Both the position numbers and the translations under genes were made by a program. A DNA stretch of 18,525 nt, taken from a bacterium (GTDB taxonomy: Bacteria; Spirochaetota; UBA4802; UBA5550). The notes beneath the pieces were generated by a model that was given only the letters and a program-made list of their open reading frames with translations, searched no databases and was not told where the DNA came from. Of the stretch, positions 1-6,912 are shown piece by piece. The stretch lies in the NCBI GenBank assembly GCA_024224995.1, contig JAAENB010000158.1:1-18525 (forward strand). The letters run 5' to 3'. Within the stretch, counting starts at the first letter, position 1. Every line of letters begins with the position of its first letter.

Positions 1-22
1 AATAGTACTGCGGGCTGCATCT

Positions 23-110
23 GGCGTAGAAGTATGGGCTCTTTGGGTTGTGAGGACTGTTTGACCGGAGGGAGTTCCGCAGCAATCCAAAGAGCCCATG
101 CTTCTACGCC
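23..110. repeat. Long inverted repeat (24-bp arms, about 40-base loop)
   Basis: The arm at 23-46 is the reverse complement of 87-110, with a single difference (T at 33 opposite G at 100) that can still form a G-U pair in RNA. The right arm covers the stop codon and last residues of the minus-strand ORF ending at 104. On the minus strand no T-run follows the left arm, so it is not a typical intrinsic terminator. It is more likely a mobile or dispersed hairpin repeat, or a transcript-end stabiliser. Confidence 0.75.
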
Positions 111-658
111 CGCGCACAAGCAAAAAGAGTTTCTTGAGAGTTTATCTTTAGAAGCACTGTTCCCTTCCGGTGACTGACGATTCCATAAAAAAAATTGTTT
201 ACATTCAGTTCAAGATCAACTCTTCTTTCATCAGGTTTAATATCCGCTTTTTTTAATTTAACATCATCGGGTACCCTGTCTCCTTCTCCAACTACGGTTT
301 TTTTAAGTACTTTGAGATGCTTGCCTTTATAAGCGATTCCTTTTATGTGTTGTTCGACTATTTCTATTCTCCGTTTCGCCAGTTTTTTATTATAGCTTTT
401 TGTTCCTTCAACACTGGCATATCCTGTAAGGTCGGCTGTTACCCAGCTATTGGCGATTTTTAGAACACTACTTCCTGGCCCATGCTGCATCATTAATGTT
501 TTTTCTACAAATTTATCAATATCTTTAACTCTTGTCGTTGTACGTCTAAAATGCGGGTAATTTTTTAATTTGGTTGATTTATCTTTTCTTTTGGGTTCAT
601 CCCAATAAAATTTAATCTTTTTATTTTTAACTTTTTTTTCTGTTTCCCCGGCAACCAT
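104..658 (-). CDS. OmpA-like C-terminal domain protein, probably the detached 3' part of the DUF4157 gene
   Basis: This 184-residue ORF carries OmpA-family C-terminal signatures: GYASVEG at 79-85, N90 followed by LAKRR at 93-97, GEGD at 124-127 and ERRVDLEL at 144-151. In the OmpA family this domain binds peptidoglycan. There is no signal peptide; the N-terminus is lysine-rich. The reading frame stays open upstream of the ATG, back to about position 775, and that upstream stretch (for example KKEQAGLTPEGAIA just before the Met) looks protein-like. It overlaps the end of the upstream DUF4157 ORF in the -1 frame. I infer that both ORFs were one gene, joined by a -1 shift in real time or broken by a 1-base indel. 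Independent translation is possible because a GAGGGGG stretch precedes the ATG by 8 bases. Fusion of OmpA-like domains to DUF4157 proteins is known from eCIS-associated proteins; the role here is unknown. Confidence 0.6.
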   Translation of the reverse strand: MVAGETEKKVKNKKIKFYWDEPKRKDKSTKLKNYPHFRRTTTRVKDIDKFVEKTLMMQHGPGSSVLKIANSWVTADLTGYASVEGTKSYNKKLAKRRIEIVEQHIKGIAYKGKHLKVLKKTVVGEGDRVPDDVKLKKADIKPDERRVDLELNVNNFFYGIVSHRKGTVLLKINSQETLFACARA

Positions 659-699
659 GGCAATCGCCCCCTCAGGAGTTAAACCGGCTTGTTCTTTTT

Positions 700-1437
700 T
701 TAGAATTCCAAACAGGAGTTCTTGAGGCCCAGAAATTCTGTTTTTGCACCCGGGCCATATCGCTCTTCAAGTTTTTTAAAATCCGCCTCTGTTAACGGAT
801 CTTTATCTTTTCTCGTTTTTCGGTTAATTTGACTTCTTTTCAGCCCTTTTCCCTGCTGTACAACATGCGTCAGCTCATGAGCAAGGAGCATCTTACCGGT
901 ACGGGTGGCGGGAGAGTATTCATTCCCGGCAAAGAAAATATCGGAACCCGTGGTAAAAGCCCTGGCATTGATCGATTTCGCGAGAGAGTCGGCTTGTGGA
1001 CCCGTATGTACCCGGACATTGCTAAAGTCATGTCCAATCCTGGATTCGTAAAACCGGGCCACGGAAGAAGAAAGACTCTGCCCGCCGCCCTTCATATTCC
1101 GGATGCCGGACTCAACTCCCGCATCCCGGGCTTGAATAGCCTTTAAGCCAAGCCAGATATCCGGAGCTTTTGATCGAATAAGACTTTCCGAAGCGTTGTG
1201 AGCTTCATGAGCATTGCAATCATTAATTTCTCTCATAATGGAGTCCGGCTGGAGCGCTCCGCCGGCAACCAGTTGTTCAACAGACCTGTTGCCAACGGTT
1301 CTTTGCAGGTGCATAATATAGTCAACCATTGGATTTGAACCCGGTTTTTGTTTTCTCCGTAACTTTTTATCGTCTTTTGTTTTAGTCTGAGTCCTGTATG
1401 GATTTATTGGCTTACGGCGGTTATTTTCATTATTCAT
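700..1437 (-). CDS. DUF4157 (eCIS-associated metallopeptidase-like) protein, apparently truncated by a frame change
   Basis: The 245-residue product has a DUF4157 domain at about residues 120-196, with GHDFSNVRVHTG at 135-146 and the zinc-protease-like motif AHELTHVVQQG at 186-196 (HELTH 187-191). The N-terminal LQRTVGNRSVEQLV at 44-57 is also typical of this protein group. In the known family such domains are common in proteins encoded with extracellular contractile injection systems, where they are thought to act as effector or toxin leaders or in loading. No tail, sheath or baseplate gene is visible nearby. AGGAG lies 7 bases before the ATG, and a perfect sigma70 promoter lies upstream. 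The last residues (about 236-245) look out of frame, since the neighbouring -1 frame continues into an OmpA-like domain ending at 104. A broken gene, an assembly error or programmed frameshifting would each explain this. Confidence 0.75.
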   Translation of the reverse strand: MNNENNRRKPINPYRTQTKTKDDKKLRRKQKPGSNPMVDYIMHLQRTVGNRSVEQLVAGGALQPDSIMREINDCNAHEAHNASESLIRSKAPDIWLGLKAIQARDAGVESGIRNMKGGGQSLSSSVARFYESRIGHDFSNVRVHTGPQADSLAKSINARAFTTGSDIFFAGNEYSPATRTGKMLLAHELTHVVQQGKGLKRSQINRKTRKDKDPLTEADFKKLEERYGPGAKTEFLGLKNSCLEF

Positions 1438-1482
1438 ATGGGGACTCCTGTTTTAGTGAACAGCATCGTTTATCTGTATAGA

Positions 1483-1511
1483 ATTATAACAGGTGAAATC
1501 AGTATTGTCAA
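1483..1511 (-). promoter_or_regulatory. Perfect-consensus sigma70 promoter for the DUF4157 gene
   Basis: On the minus strand TTGACA (plus 1506-1511) is followed by a 17-base spacer and TATAAT (plus 1483-1488). It sits about 45 bases upstream of the DUF4157 start codon. All 12 hexamer bases and the spacing match the consensus. Confidence 0.8.
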
Positions 1512-1606
1512 ATAATCATTTAAGAAAATACTGAATAAAACAGGAAAAATTATTGAATTTAAATGTGTATTGTAGTACCTTAATACTAAGAAGTACATAT
1601 AAAATA

Positions 1607-1630
1607 TATAATATTTTATATAATATTTTA
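1607..1630 (+). repeat. Tandem 12-bp repeat, two copies, upstream of the PrkA operon
   Basis: TATAATATTTTA occurs twice back to back (1607-1618 and 1619-1630), 51 bases before the first operon start codon. Each copy contains a TATAAT, so this may hold two -10 elements or a binding site. No good -35 hexamer lies at 17 bases from either copy, so the promoter role is uncertain. I looked for a sigma54-type GG-N10-GC site in the intergenic region and saw none that is convincing. Confidence 0.5.
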
Positions 1631-1680
1631 ATTATGAAGCGGATGGCTGATATAAAGAAATTTAATCCGGAGCGTGCCTT

Positions 1681-3741
1681 ATGAATAAAACTGTTTATAA
1701 ACTGGACGATTATGTAAAGGATGTACACAAAGGGGAACGGAATTTTGAAAATGCGTTTCAGACAATAGCCAGGATGATCCTTGAGGATGCGGACCAGATT
1801 GAAAAAGTGACCGTAGACGGCAAGACAACCTATGATTTTAAAATTTTCAGGCAGGGGAAGAAACACATTATTGGAATGTATCATGAGATAAATAGTTTTG
1901 TTTCTTTTGTTAAGGACGCGGCAGAAGGAGGTTCCTCGTCTGAGATGGCTTTTGTTCTTGTGGGAGAACCGGGAAACGGGAAAACATTTTTCGTGGATTA
2001 TCTCTGCGAGCATTACCGGGATTTCCTCTCTATAGAAAAAAATAAGAAATTTACCTTCCGCTTTAAAGACCTGAACAAACTCGAAGGATACGGGCAGATC
2101 CAGGTTATCCGGTCCCAGACCTTTGAAGATCCCATGGTACTGGCTATGAATTTCTATGAAACGAAAGATGAAAATAAGAAGTATTTGTCTACACTGGGAT
2201 TTAACGACAGTGAGATTGAAACGGCATTTATGAAGTACCGGCCCCCGGGAGCCTGCTCTGACTTTATTATTAATAATATCCGGGAGCATTGTAATAATGA
2301 TATTGAGAAAATGAAAGAATTTGTTGAGGTTGTCCCGGTACCCATAAGCGGCAGTCTCGGTACCATTACCGGGAAGTATTCGGCAAAAGATAAAATAACC
2401 TCATCAGCAGTAGACTTGCTGGGAGAGGAATCCATTCAGCGATTGCTCCATATCAAAGACTCGAATAACCCGTACCGCTTTGATCTCATGCGGGGAGCTC
2501 TTGCCCGGGTCGCGGGCGGCGGTATTCATTTTAGTGATGAGATCTTTAAGAATAAAAAAGACCTGGTCCAGGTATACCTGGGGGTGATTCAAAACAGGAA
2601 TATTGAGATTGACGGTTTTAAATGGCCAATTGACACTCTCATTCTCGCCACCAGTAATAATTCGGAATTTAACCGCTTTGTCTCCGAAAAAGAGGAAGCG
2701 CCTATTGTAGACCGGTGCAGGATCTGTTATGTTTCCCATAACACCAATTACCGGCTTCAGAATGAATTAACCTCTTATGCCATTGGAAGTACCGCTAAAA
2801 CCACGCTTACCAAAGAGGAGTTGCACCAGGATCCAAACCTGAATTACGCGGCCTCAGTTGCCGTGGCCCTGTCGCGGCTGCCGAGATCGGAGAAACTCAC
2901 TCCAATCGAAACAATGAACCTCGCGGCCGGTGAAGTGGCGGGAGAAAAAAGCATTAAAACCCTGGCCGAAGTGATTGATGATCTCAATGTTGAACCCGAC
3001 ATTACCAAGCGCTTTGGGCAAAAGGGGCTTGGACAGCGGAACCTGGGAAGAGCCATACAGCTCTTAATTGAAATGTCGGAAACAAATGAAGGGAAGTGCA
3101 TGTACGCCGAGGATATTTTCAAGTGCCTCGAGCGGATCGTACTGGATTACGTTGCCGATTCCAATGACCGGGCAAAATATCTTGAAGATCTGAAGATGGC
3201 TAAAGGTCTGTACCGTGAGCAGGTTATGGTTGCTATTTTTAACGCCTATATGGATGAACCACAGGCAATCCGGAAAGATGTCATGAATTATGTTAATATG
3301 ATAATTGGGGTGGATGCCGAAAATCTTGGCCCCGACAATATGTGGAAGTATACCGATCCACAGACCGGGGAGCTCAAGGCTGTTAAAATAGATAAAAAAT
3401 ATATGGAAAGCGTGGAAGACCGGCTGGGGCTTAAAACAAATGAGCAGAGAGAGACTTTCAGGAATTCCATTCGAAAGATTTACGGGCAAAAGGTTTCTGT
3501 TGACCGGAATTATGACTTTATGGACAATTTGAACCTGGTAAAAGCAGTGACCGATGTAAAATTAAAGTCCGACATCGCAGGAGCGGGAAGTCTCATGGGA
3601 GCTCTGGCCAACAGGACAAACGAGGAGAACCAGAAACTCTACGACCGGATGATCGATACCATGATAAATAAGATCGGGTATTGCAAAACCTGTGCGCAAA
3701 AGACAATTGAATATTTTTGTACCCAGGAAGATGAAGGGTAA
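1681..3741 (+). CDS. prkA: PrkA-type AAA+ serine protein kinase, divergent copy 1
   Basis: This 686-residue protein has the usual PrkA length. The AAA+ core shows Walker A GEPGNGKT at 95-102, Walker B-like IHFSDE at 282-287, a sensor-like ATSNNSEF at 323-330 and an arginine-finger-like DRCRICY at 344-350. The C-terminus has GYCKTCAQ at 666-673, which matches the CxxC found near the end of PrkA proteins. PrkA/YeaG is described as a serine kinase, with AAA+ protease activity also proposed for the Bacillus protein; E. coli YeaG acts in prolonged nitrogen starvation. Here the segment that is normally a CP-x-H-x-x-P-L motif reads TFEDPMVLAMNFY, so this copy is divergent. GGAG precedes the ATG by about 9 bases. 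It starts a four-gene operon, with the DUF444 gene 21 bases downstream. The family call is firm; the exact enzymatic activity is open. Confidence 0.9.
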   Translation: MNKTVYKLDDYVKDVHKGERNFENAFQTIARMILEDADQIEKVTVDGKTTYDFKIFRQGKKHIIGMYHEINSFVSFVKDAAEGGSSSEMAFVLVGEPGNGKTFFVDYLCEHYRDFLSIEKNKKFTFRFKDLNKLEGYGQIQVIRSQTFEDPMVLAMNFYETKDENKKYLSTLGFNDSEIETAFMKYRPPGACSDFIINNIREHCNNDIEKMKEFVEVVPVPISGSLGTITGKYSAKDKITSSAVDLLGEESIQRLLHIKDSNNPYRFDLMRGALARVAGGGIHFSDEIFKNKKDLVQVYLGVIQNRNIEIDGFKWPIDTLILATSNNSEFNRFVSEKEEAPIVDRCRICYVSHNTNYRLQNELTSYAIGSTAKTTLTKEELHQDPNLNYAASVAVALSRLPRSEKLTPIETMNLAAGEVAGEKSIKTLAEVIDDLNVEPDITKRFGQKGLGQRNLGRAIQLLIEMSETNEGKCMYAEDIFKCLERIVLDYVADSNDRAKYLEDLKMAKGLYREQVMVAIFNAYMDEPQAIRKDVMNYVNMIIGVDAENLGPDNMWKYTDPQTGELKAVKIDKKYMESVEDRLGLKTNEQRETFRNSIRKIYGQKVSVDRNYDFMDNLNLVKAVTDVKLKSDIAGAGSLMGALANRTNEENQKLYDRMIDTMINKIGYCKTCAQKTIEYFCTQEDEG

Positions 3742-3762
3742 TATAACTCCGAGGGGTACCAT

Positions 3763-5151
3763 ATGACACAACGTTTAATGGAAATATATGAGCATTTGAA
3801 AAAGCAAGGACTTACGGAAGAGCAGCAAAAGGATATTGAGCGGGAAATTGAGAGTAGTGGTATCCATGAGCTCCCGCATTTCCTGAGTTCCGTAGACGGT
3901 ATTCCCGCTGATTCGTATCTCTCTGTTGTAAATGCTATTTACCGGCCAGATGACATGGTCCGGATGCAGAATATATTTACCAATACCAATTCCGTACATG
4001 TGATCAAATCCCTGGATGAATTACTCCGGCGGGATGAACGGCGTGAAGAAGACGGATTTCCCAAAAAGATACGCCTGGGAAAAATAATCAAACCTTCGGA
4101 TCATGGAAAGAACAAGGTCGTGGTTGTTCCCACGGTTGTTGAAGAAAAACTCATACATGATACCAGGCCCATTACAGGGGAATCTGAAACCGGGGGGGCG
4201 GGAGAAGGAAAGGAAGGTGATATCCTTGGAGAAGAACCGATCCATTCAACCCAGGAGGGAGCAGGAACCGGTTCCGGGGAAGGGGGAGAGACCTTCCATG
4301 AAATAGAGTCTACTGCCTATGACCTGGGAAAGATCCTCACTGAACAATTCCAGCTTCCAAACCTGAAAGAAAAAGGTAAACGGAGATCCCTTACCAAATA
4401 TACCTATGATCTTACCGATATGAACCGTGGATTTGGCCAGGTTCTGGACAAAAAAGCCACTCTTCGAAGGATCATCGAAACAAATCTTGCTCTTGAGAAT
4501 ATCCCGGATGTTCAAAACATTGATCCCGACAAACTGCTGGTATCTCCTTCGGACAAAGTATACCGGACGCTTTCCAAAGAAAGAGATTATGAATCTCAGG
4601 CAGTTGTCTTCTTTGTTCGAGACTATTCCGGGTCCATGAGCGGTAAGCCTACGGAATTGGTTGTTTCACAACACCTGCTGATCTTTACCTGGCTTATGTA
4701 CCAGTATGAAGGTAATGTGGAAACACGGTTTATTCTTCACGATACCGCGGCCAAAGAAGTTGAGGATTTTTATACGTATTATAATACCTCTGTGGCAGGA
4801 GGGACAAAACTCTCAGCCGCGTATAAACTGGTTAACGAGATTGTGGAAAAAGAAAGCCTGGTGACCGATTATAATATCTATGTGTTCCAGGGAACTGATG
4901 GCGAAGATTGGGAAACCGATGGAAAAGACGCTATGGAAGAACTGAAAAAAATTACCGAGTACGCCAACAGGGTAGGGGTTACTGTTGCGGAGAATAATTA
5001 TAAGGCTCATGGCGGCAGTGTGGTGGAAAAATATTTTAAAAAGTCCGGTATCCTGGAGAAGAAAAAACTGGTTCGCCTGGACTCAATGCGAGCCGATTCG
5101 AACCAGGAAAGAATAATTGAAGGAATAAAAAAACTGGTCTCCGAGGAGTAA
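3763..5151 (+). CDS. yeaH: DUF444 / YeaH-YhbH family protein with vWA-like domain
   Basis: The product is 462 residues. Its C-terminal half is a von Willebrand A-like domain with the MIDAS signature DYSGSMSG (D287, S289, S291), GGTKLS at 346-351 (T348) and TDGEDW at 378-383 (D379), so metal binding should be intact. Between about 138 and 180 lies a low-complexity Gly/Glu-rich linker, then a family-typical FQLPNLK at 196-202. The first 130 residues do not resemble the E. coli YeaH N-terminus as I recall it. YeaH proteins are co-encoded and co-expressed with PrkA/YeaG and SpoVR/YcgB and are presumed to form a functional set with them; the molecular role is not established. AGGGG lies 6 bases before the ATG. 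The gene is between prkA copy 1 and spoVR. Confidence 0.9.
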   Translation: MTQRLMEIYEHLKKQGLTEEQQKDIEREIESSGIHELPHFLSSVDGIPADSYLSVVNAIYRPDDMVRMQNIFTNTNSVHVIKSLDELLRRDERREEDGFPKKIRLGKIIKPSDHGKNKVVVVPTVVEEKLIHDTRPITGESETGGAGEGKEGDILGEEPIHSTQEGAGTGSGEGGETFHEIESTAYDLGKILTEQFQLPNLKEKGKRRSLTKYTYDLTDMNRGFGQVLDKKATLRRIIETNLALENIPDVQNIDPDKLLVSPSDKVYRTLSKERDYESQAVVFFVRDYSGSMSGKPTELVVSQHLLIFTWLMYQYEGNVETRFILHDTAAKEVEDFYTYYNTSVAGGTKLSAAYKLVNEIVEKESLVTDYNIYVFQGTDGEDWETDGKDAMEELKKITEYANRVGVTVAENNYKAHGGSVVEKYFKKSGILEKKKLVRLDSMRADSNQERIIEGIKKLVSEE

Positions 5152-5237
5152 GGTAATCGGTCGCTCTTTGGGCGGGGTGATCGGTGATCGGTGAAAAGAA
5201 TAAGGAACGGCAGGAGAGCCTGTTCAAAGGGAAGAAT

Positions 5238-6881
5238 ATGGAGCTTATAGATCAGAAAACGAAGCGTATAATGGAAGAGTGTAAATCACGGGCTCGTGAT
5301 GCCGGGCTTTCTTTCCTGGATGAGACCCTGGAGTATGTGGTCACCAACCGGGATATGACCGACCTGTCTCCAAAAAATATGATTCCCACGCTCTATGATT
5401 ATTGGGTTCACGATTTACAGATCTTCCAGGAACGCAAGATGTATGAGCTCTATCCGTATAATCCCTATGAAACAGTAATTAATACGCGTCCGGCTATTTC
5501 ATATTATAATGACAATAATCCGGACTGGCTCAATGTTATGATTTTTTATCATGTTATTGGTCATATCGATTTTTTTCAGAATAACTCTCTTTATAAACAT
5601 ACCTGGAGTGATGATTTTACCGGTCTCGCCCTTGCCGATAAGCGTTTGATCGCTAAACTGCGTTCGGAAAAAGGCCGGTGGGTCGATTATATTATTGAGT
5701 TTACCAGGGGAATTGACAACCTTGTGGGCTATTATGATGAACTCTCAAAATTGAATGTTCCGGCAACTCTGGGAACAACAGACAGGGTAAATTTTTATTT
5801 TGATGTCTTTTTGGGAAGAATAAAAAAGATAAAGACCAATGAATATATGAAGGAAATAGACCGGTATAACCAGGGGAAAACAGATTTTCCCGATATTTAC
5901 GAGACTATTTTCTTCTCGGAAACAGAGAAAAAATACCCCGAATTTGAAGCTCTCTTCGCGAAAGAAATGAAAGAGAAAGAGTTCCAAAAAAAACCACGGC
6001 ACGACCTGGCACGCTACTTAATTGATAATTCAAAATTTTTAAACGATAAAGAAAACGAATGGATGAAATCGGTCATGGAGATCGTGCGGAGAACATCGTT
6101 ATACTTTGAACCCCAGAGACGAACAAAAATTATGAATGAAGGATGGGCCAGTTACTGGCACGAAAAACTGTTTTTAAGCGATGAAAGGATTAAAGGACAC
6201 GAGGTCGATTTTGCCCGGATAAACGCGAAAGTTATGCCCATGCCCCGGGCCGGTCTTAATCCCTATTCCCTGGGATGGCGGCTGCTCATGTATATTGAAG
6301 ACCTGGCGAACAAAGGACAGATCTCCTTTGATTACCAGAGAATACTGGATCTTGAGCAGCGTAAAAAATTCAACAAAAAGACCGGTACTGGTCTTGATTT
6401 TCTTTTTGAAGTCAGGGAAAATTACAGTGATTTTTTATTCGTGAATGAATTTATCGACCAGGGGTTTGTGGATCGGTATGATGTTTTTGTCGTTGGGAAA
6501 CGGCTTAATCCCAACAGGGGGGTATGGGAGTATTATATCAAGAGTAAAAACGCGGATAAATACAAACAGATGCTTGTTGAATCTTTATATCACCCTCCTT
6601 TTATCTCTGTTAATGAAAGTAAAACCAATGACAAGGAATTATATCTCTCTCATCAATTTGAAGGGCGGCCCCTGGTAACCGAATATATTGAAAATACCTT
6701 GATCGGTATTGAATATTTATACGGAGGAGCTGTTCTCCTTGAAACGAGTGAGGTAGACATGAAAGATCTTCAATCAAGGGGGGATAAGATCGGGGTTGAT
6801 GAAGAATTAGTGCCAAAATTTAACAGGGTCGTCTATACCATGAAAGACCGGAAGCTTTCGAGAAAAGTTATTCCGGGATAG
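5238..6881 (+). CDS. spoVR: SpoVR / YcgB family protein
   Basis: With the ATG at 5238 the product is 547 residues. Family signatures are RPAISYYNDNNPDW at 84-97, HVIGHIDFFQNN at 105-116 and NEGWASYWHE at 300-309. The histidines and glutamate in these blocks could bind metal, but no activity is known for the family. B. subtilis SpoVR affects spore cortex formation; in non-sporulating bacteria the gene travels with prkA and yeaH. I chose the ATG at 5238 because AAGGGA lies 6 bases before it. An in-frame GTG at 5184 would add 18 residues but lies in a short GATCGGT-type repeat without a good ribosome site. The gene follows DUF444 by 86 bases and precedes the second prkA by 31 bases. Confidence 0.9.
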   Translation: MELIDQKTKRIMEECKSRARDAGLSFLDETLEYVVTNRDMTDLSPKNMIPTLYDYWVHDLQIFQERKMYELYPYNPYETVINTRPAISYYNDNNPDWLNVMIFYHVIGHIDFFQNNSLYKHTWSDDFTGLALADKRLIAKLRSEKGRWVDYIIEFTRGIDNLVGYYDELSKLNVPATLGTTDRVNFYFDVFLGRIKKIKTNEYMKEIDRYNQGKTDFPDIYETIFFSETEKKYPEFEALFAKEMKEKEFQKKPRHDLARYLIDNSKFLNDKENEWMKSVMEIVRRTSLYFEPQRRTKIMNEGWASYWHEKLFLSDERIKGHEVDFARINAKVMPMPRAGLNPYSLGWRLLMYIEDLANKGQISFDYQRILDLEQRKKFNKKTGTGLDFLFEVRENYSDFLFVNEFIDQGFVDRYDVFVVGKRLNPNRGVWEYYIKSKNADKYKQMLVESLYHPPFISVNESKTNDKELYLSHQFEGRPLVTEYIENTLIGIEYLYGGAVLLETSEVDMKDLQSRGDKIGVDEELVPKFNRVVYTMKDRKLSRKVIPG

Positions 6882-6912
6882 GAAACTATAAACTTTAAAC
6901 CAGGATTTAACT

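Noticed and set aside
1..110. Possible integron attC site at the left inverted repeat
   Set aside because: No convincing core-site sequences at the expected places, and the arms are too perfect and too long; no integrase in view.
829..1146. Plus-strand ORF opposite the DUF4157 gene
   Set aside because: The minus-strand frame has strong DUF4157 motifs; the plus-strand translation has none.
1512..1680. Sigma54 promoter for the PrkA operon, as for E. coli yeaG
   Set aside because: No GG-N10-GC pair with a proper TTGCA-like -12 region was found in the leader.
1516..2289. Long minus-strand ORF (257 codons) opposite the start of the first PrkA gene
   Set aside because: It overlaps a clear PrkA gene and its leader, encodes no recognisable family and has no ribosome site that I can see; it is an antisense shadow.
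5155..5195. Short GATCGGT-type repeats before spoVR as a regulatory array
   Set aside because: Only two to three imperfect short units; probably a chance or slippage feature, used only to judge the start codon.
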